Assembly: GCF_016907545.1 (NCBI RefSeq)
Contig: NZ_JAFBCD010000001.1
Span: forward strand, 3,410,001-3,474,000
Length of the DNA stretch: 64,000 bases
DNA from: Paenarthrobacter ilicis
GTDB taxonomy: Bacteria > Actinomycetota > Actinomycetes > Actinomycetales > Micrococcaceae
Reading direction: 5' to 3'
Both the position numbers and the translations under genes were made by a program. Below the pieces are notes generated by a model. It had not been told where the DNA came from and made no database searches. It worked only from the letters and a program-made list of their open reading frames with translations. Shown piece by piece: positions 60,976 through 64,000 of this stretch (position 1 is the first letter of the stretch; every line of letters begins with the position of its first letter).

Positions 60976-62199
60976 CTGGACCAGCCACCCGACACATCGC
61001 TCGAGGACCTGCTGCGCACCCTGGCGCCGCGGGTCCTTGGCATGCTGGTGCGCAAGTACAGGCAGTTTGACGCGTGCGAGGATGCCGTTCAGGAGGCTCT
61101 CCTTGAGGCCTCCCTCCAGTGGCCTTCCGAACTTCCTGAGCACCCACAGGCGTGGTTGACAGCGGTGGCGTCCAGGCGGTTGATCGATGCTTGGCGGAGC
61201 GATCATGCCCGGCGCGCCCGTGAGGAACGGGTAGCCGCCATGGAGGTCCCGCTGGATTCCGCCCCGGATCGGGACGACACCCTCACCCTCATGATCCTCT
61301 GCTGCCACCCCGCCATCTCGGCACCGTCGCAGCTGGCACTGACGCTCAGGGCAGTTGGCGGACTCACGACGGCGGAAATCGCCTCAGCCTTCATGGTTCC
61401 CGAGGCGACCATGGGCCAGCGCATCAGCCGCGCCAAGCAGAGCATCCAGAAGGCGGGCGCTGAGTTCCGCATGCCGCCTGCTTCCGAGCGGAAGGCGAGG
61501 CTCGGCGTCGTACTTCACGTCCTGTACCTGATCTTCAACGAAGGCTACGTTGCAAGCTCGGGCCCGTCCCTCCAGCGCGAGGACCTCACCACCGAGGCGA
61601 TCCGCCTGACCCGTTTGCTGCTCACTTCCACTCCGGATGAGCCCGAGGTTACGGGTCTGCTGGCGCTGATGCTGCTCACCGATTCCAGGCGCGCGGCACG
61701 TACATTGGCCGATGGAACGCCGGTTCCCCTCGCGGAGCAGGACCGAAGCTTGTGGAACAGCGGGCAGATCGGGGAAGGCGTTGCCCTGCTGTCTGCCGTG
61801 CTGGGAAGGGGCGCGGCTGGGCCCTATCAGCTGCAGGCGGCGATCGCCGCTGTGCATTCCGAAGCGCCTACTGCCGAGGAGACGGACTGGCGGCAGATCC
61901 TGGCGCTCTACACGGTACTTGAAGCCGTGGCCCCGGGCCCCGTGGTCACACTGAATCGCGGTGTCGCTGTGGCAATGGTCAGAGGGCCCCATGCCGGGAT
62001 CGAGCTGCTGTCCGGGTTGGACTCTGCACTCGGAAAATCCCACCGTTTGGAGGCTGTGCGTGGTCACTTGTATGAGATGGCGGGCCTTCCCAACGAAGCC
62101 AGGGCCGCCTATCTGACAGCCGCCAAGAAAACAGGCAGCTTGCAGGAACGGCGTTACTTGTTGGGGAAGGTTGCCGGGCTGGACGCCGCGGGGGCTTGA
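60976..62199 (+). CDS. ECF42-family sigma factor, probable CTG start
   Basis: The 407-residue sigma factor has regions 2 and 4 at the N-terminus (DLLRTLAPRVLGMLVRKYRQFDACEDAVQEALLEA ... MVPEATMGQRISRAKQSI) and a long C-terminal TPR-like domain with the ECF42 pattern VLYLIFNEGYVASSG and ALYTVLEAVAPGPVVTLNRGVAVAM. The first ATG at 61042 would cut region 2. In-frame codons continue back to a stop at 60973-60975, and CTG at 60976 is preceded by GGAGG at optimal distance. CTG at 60976, immediately after the DGPF stop, is therefore the likely start. It is coupled to the DGPF gene. Confidence 0.85.
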   Translation: MDQPPDTSLEDLLRTLAPRVLGMLVRKYRQFDACEDAVQEALLEASLQWPSELPEHPQAWLTAVASRRLIDAWRSDHARRAREERVAAMEVPLDSAPDRDDTLTLMILCCHPAISAPSQLALTLRAVGGLTTAEIASAFMVPEATMGQRISRAKQSIQKAGAEFRMPPASERKARLGVVLHVLYLIFNEGYVASSGPSLQREDLTTEAIRLTRLLLTSTPDEPEVTGLLALMLLTDSRRAARTLADGTPVPLAEQDRSLWNSGQIGEGVALLSAVLGRGAAGPYQLQAAIAAVHSEAPTAEETDWRQILALYTVLEAVAPGPVVTLNRGVAVAMVRGPHAGIELLSGLDSALGKSHRLEAVRGHLYEMAGLPNEARAAYLTAAKKTGSLQERRYLLGKVAGLDAAGA

Positions 62200-62378
62200 C
62201 CCGGGACACGCCCGCTGGGTCGTCGCGAATGACAACGTTGTGGTTTATGTTACTGATGTGACTGCTGTTGCCAATGGGCAAGTGCTCACGTAGCCTCAGA
62301 CTGCCGGGAGCCTCCGAGGTGCGCAGTCGCGCCACATCCGGAACCTCGCTCCCCCGTACCGTTTCGAGGTTTCCTTAC
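62200..62378 (+). promoter_or_regulatory. Structured leader of the NlpC/P60 gene
   Basis: This 179-base stretch has several possible hairpins: TTGCC-AAT-GGGCAA near 62269-62282, GACTGC/GCAGTC near 62298-62330, and GGAACCTCG (62340-62348) pairing with CGAGGTTTCC (62365-62374). The last hides the GAGGT ribosome binding site. It does not match the c-di-AMP riboswitch consensus that I know. It may be a regulatory leader. Confidence 0.35.
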
Positions 62379-63791
62379 ATGGCTTTGTCCCGATCTGCCC
62401 GCAGGACGGCGGTGCTGTGTGCCGTCGTCGTACTTTCTGGCGCCGTGGTAACTCCTGCTGGGGCCGTGCCCGCTTCGACCCCCGCCCTCAGCGTCCGGGC
62501 GTCTCCAGATGTGCCCTCGCCTGAGGAGATCGCGGCAGCCAAAGCCAGTGAGACAGCGACGGCGGAACAGGTCAGCACCATCGAGCGGGTCCTTGCGGAC
62601 GCAGCAGGTTCCCAGCAGGCCGCGTCAGCAGCTGCCATGCAGGCCAACAACGCCTACAGCGAAGCCCTGGTGGAACTCCAGCAAAGGACCAAGACCGCGT
62701 CCGACGCCGGCACCCAGGCCGCGGCTGCCCGGGAACAGCAGGACAAGACACGCAAACAGGTGGGGCAGATCGCCGGAGACCTGTACCGGAATGGCGGACT
62801 GAATCCCGCCCTCGCAACGCTGGCCGGCGGCACCGAAAGCCTGCAGCAGGCGGCCACGCTGGAGGCCCTCACAGCAAGGCGAAACCGCGATCTTGAGGCC
62901 GCCATCAGCGCCGCCGCGGCATCCCGCTCCATGTCGGCAGCTGCGGATGACGCCACCAAGGCCGCAGAAGACGCGACAAAAACAGCCGAGCAGCGCAAGA
63001 CACAAGCGGAACAGGCCAATGCGGCGCAGCTCAAAGCCGTGGCCGACGCGAAAGAACAGCGGACCACACTGGTGGACCAGTTGGCCGAGCTCCGCAACAC
63101 CACTGTGGCGCTTGAGTCTGCCCGGGTGGATGCCTTGGACCGGCAGCGTGAAGAGGCACGGCTCACGGCACTGACCGCCGCTGCTGACCAGGGAGCGCGG
63201 AATCAGGCCGGCCAAGATTCGGGCGCTTCGCAGGGAACTCCCGCTCCGGCTGCCCCGGCACCGGCAGCCCCGGTCCAGGGTCCCGCCGCACCAGCGCCTG
63301 CGCCCGCACCAGCGCCTGCGCCCGCACCAGCACCTGCGCCCGCGCCAGCACCAGCCCCCGCGCCCGCGCCAGCACCCGAGCCAGCACCAGCACCTGCACC
63401 CGCGCCCGCACCTTCGCCGGGCTCGCACGAAACAGCAATTTCCATAGCCTTGGGTAAGGTGGGCGCGCCGTTCTACTACCAGTGGGGTGGTACTGGGCCC
63501 TACGGTTTTGACTGCTCAGGACTGGTCCAGAATGCCTTCGCCGCAGCGGGGATGCGCCTGCCCCGAACTGCCTCGCAGCAGTACGCCGCTGCTCCGGTCC
63601 ACGTCCCACTCTCGCAGGCCCGCCGCGGCGACCTGTTGGTTTGGGGCTCGCCGTCCAACTTCTATCACGTGGCCATCTACTTGGGGAACGGCCAGGTGGT
63701 GCAAGCCCTGAACCCACAGGAAGGCATCACAGTCTCGAGCATCAGTTCCATGGTGGGCATGGAGCTCTACCCGTACGCGGCCAGATACTAG
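62379..63791 (+). CDS. Secreted NlpC/P60 peptidoglycan hydrolase
   Basis: The 470-residue secreted protein has a signal peptide ending near PAGA (about 1-30), a coiled-coil region of Ala/Gln/Lys heptads (about 45-275), a Pro-Ala linker (about 290-345) and a C-terminal NlpC/P60 domain. The catalytic Cys379 lies in FDCSGLVQ and His430 in FYHVAIYLG. This layout matches RipA-like D,L-endopeptidases that cut peptidoglycan peptides during cell separation. The ATG at 62379 has GAGGT upstream, within a hairpin; the longer frame from 62268 was rejected because the signal peptide begins here. Confidence 0.88.
   Translation: MALSRSARRTAVLCAVVVLSGAVVTPAGAVPASTPALSVRASPDVPSPEEIAAAKASETATAEQVSTIERVLADAAGSQQAASAAAMQANNAYSEALVELQQRTKTASDAGTQAAAAREQQDKTRKQVGQIAGDLYRNGGLNPALATLAGGTESLQQAATLEALTARRNRDLEAAISAAAASRSMSAAADDATKAAEDATKTAEQRKTQAEQANAAQLKAVADAKEQRTTLVDQLAELRNTTVALESARVDALDRQREEARLTALTAAADQGARNQAGQDSGASQGTPAPAAPAPAAPVQGPAAPAPAPAPAPAPAPAPAPAPAPAPAPAPAPEPAPAPAPAPAPSPGSHETAISIALGKVGAPFYYQWGGTGPYGFDCSGLVQNAFAAAGMRLPRTASQQYAAAPVHVPLSQARRGDLLVWGSPSNFYHVAIYLGNGQVVQALNPQEGITVSSISSMVGMELYPYAARY
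63294..63412 (+). repeat. 18-base tandem repeat coding Ala-Pro linker
   Basis: Near-identical 18-base units GCGCCTGCGCCCGCACCA start at 63294, 63312 and 63330, then degrade toward 63412. Each adds six Ala-Pro residues in frame, so unit loss or gain changes linker length without shifting the frame. Confidence 0.7.
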
Positions 63792-63874
63792 GCACCGACC
63801 CAAGGACGCCGGACCACCCGCCACCTTTACCGGGTTGGTGACCAAACTGCGGTGGGCTGCGGGATGATGAAGGC

Positions 63875-64000
63875 ATGAGCAATCCTGACCCGGACCTCTG
63901 GGCGGAATTCGACAACCTTAAACCTGCCCCCGACGGCCACGTGAGTGGCCGTCCAAGCCGCGAACCATCAGGCTTCGGCTTCAGAACGGGTGTGCGCAGC
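63875..64000 (+). CDS. Start of a hypothetical gene, cut by window
   Basis: An ATG at 63875 after AAGG opens a frame that reaches the window end (42 codons, MSNPDPDLWAEFDNLKPAPD...). The visible part is Pro/Asp-rich and gives no family. The true length is unknown. Confidence 0.5.
   Translation, partial: MSNPDPDLWAEFDNLKPAPDGHVSGRPSREPSGFGFRTGVRS

Noticed and set aside
62200..62378. c-di-AMP (ydaO) riboswitch before the NlpC/P60 gene
   Set aside because: The conserved riboswitch blocks that I know were not found; only generic hairpins are visible.
63241..63420. Repeated short units that might suggest a CRISPR array
   Set aside because: The units are contiguous, in frame and code Ala-Pro; there are no spacers and no cas genes.
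1..64000. tRNA, rRNA, transposase or phage genes
   Set aside because: Reading through the intergenic regions and gene products gave no tRNA cloverleaf, rRNA segment, transposase or integrase.

Overview
The window is a continuous stretch of chromosome from a high-GC Gram-positive actinobacterium, most probably a soil member of the Micrococcaceae (Arthrobacter/Paenarthrobacter type). The evidence is the dnaK-grpE-dnaJ-hspR operon with HspR-type (HAIR) inverted repeats, an amine oxidase that closely resembles the Arthrobacter globiformis phenylethylamine oxidase as I remember it, ECF41 and ECF42 sigma factors, and many GTG/TTG starts. No rRNA, tRNA, CRISPR array, transposase or phage gene was seen. 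Genes are tightly packed and no gene-free stretch exceeds about 240 bases.

Layout. 1-5.2 kb: 3' part of trmB, two small genes, an ECF sigma/anti-sigma pair, a solitary AbiEi/DUF559-like gene between two identical 58-bp palindromic repeats, and two hypothetical genes. 5.4-10.8 kb: a SWIM/SNF2 helicase and a GntR-MFS pair. 11.0-27.4 kb: a polysaccharide-utilisation region with a secreted GH30 endo-galactanase, a leftward DUF2264 / DeoR-LacI chimeric regulator / heparinase II/III-like group, and a rightward group of hydroxyacid dehydrogenase, CUT1 sugar importer (binding protein and two permeases, no ATPase), YesL-like protein and GH35 beta-galactosidase. A shared sequence box lies upstream of the GH30 gene and in the divergent promoter between the two groups, so one regulator may control all three transcripts. 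The likely substrate is a beta-galactan or arabinogalactan with uronic-acid decoration.

27.5-41.2 kb: small envelope proteins, an orphan maltokinase-cap protein, the heat-shock operon, a TetR-MpaB-DUF817 group divergent from an epimerase with twin operators, a CPBP protease and a CtpE-like P-type ATPase. 41.4-50 kb: PhoD phosphatase, GMC oxidoreductase with divergent AraC regulator, AlaA aminotransferase, a zinc alcohol dehydrogenase, and an AhpD-like/ECF41 pair with a matching promoter. 50-56.7 kb: copper amine oxidase with a His-rich tail plus a small membrane protein and a divergent TetR regulator, a lower-GC DUF4230 gene, a LysE exporter, an aldehyde dehydrogenase and pheA. 56.7-64 kb: MMPL transporter with divergent MarR, a methyltransferase, a DGPF/YciI protein coupled to an ECF42 sigma factor that seems to start at CTG, an NlpC/P60 hydrolase with an Ala-Pro linker, and the start of one more gene.

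The most unusual items are the 58-bp palindromic repeats around the AbiEi/DUF559 gene with a diverged third copy at 49.5 kb, a 68-bp palindromic element sitting in frame inside the heparinase-like gene, the chimeric DeoR-LacI regulator with its shared boxes, and the CTG start of the ECF42 gene. All family assignments come from reading motifs by eye; no database search was run.
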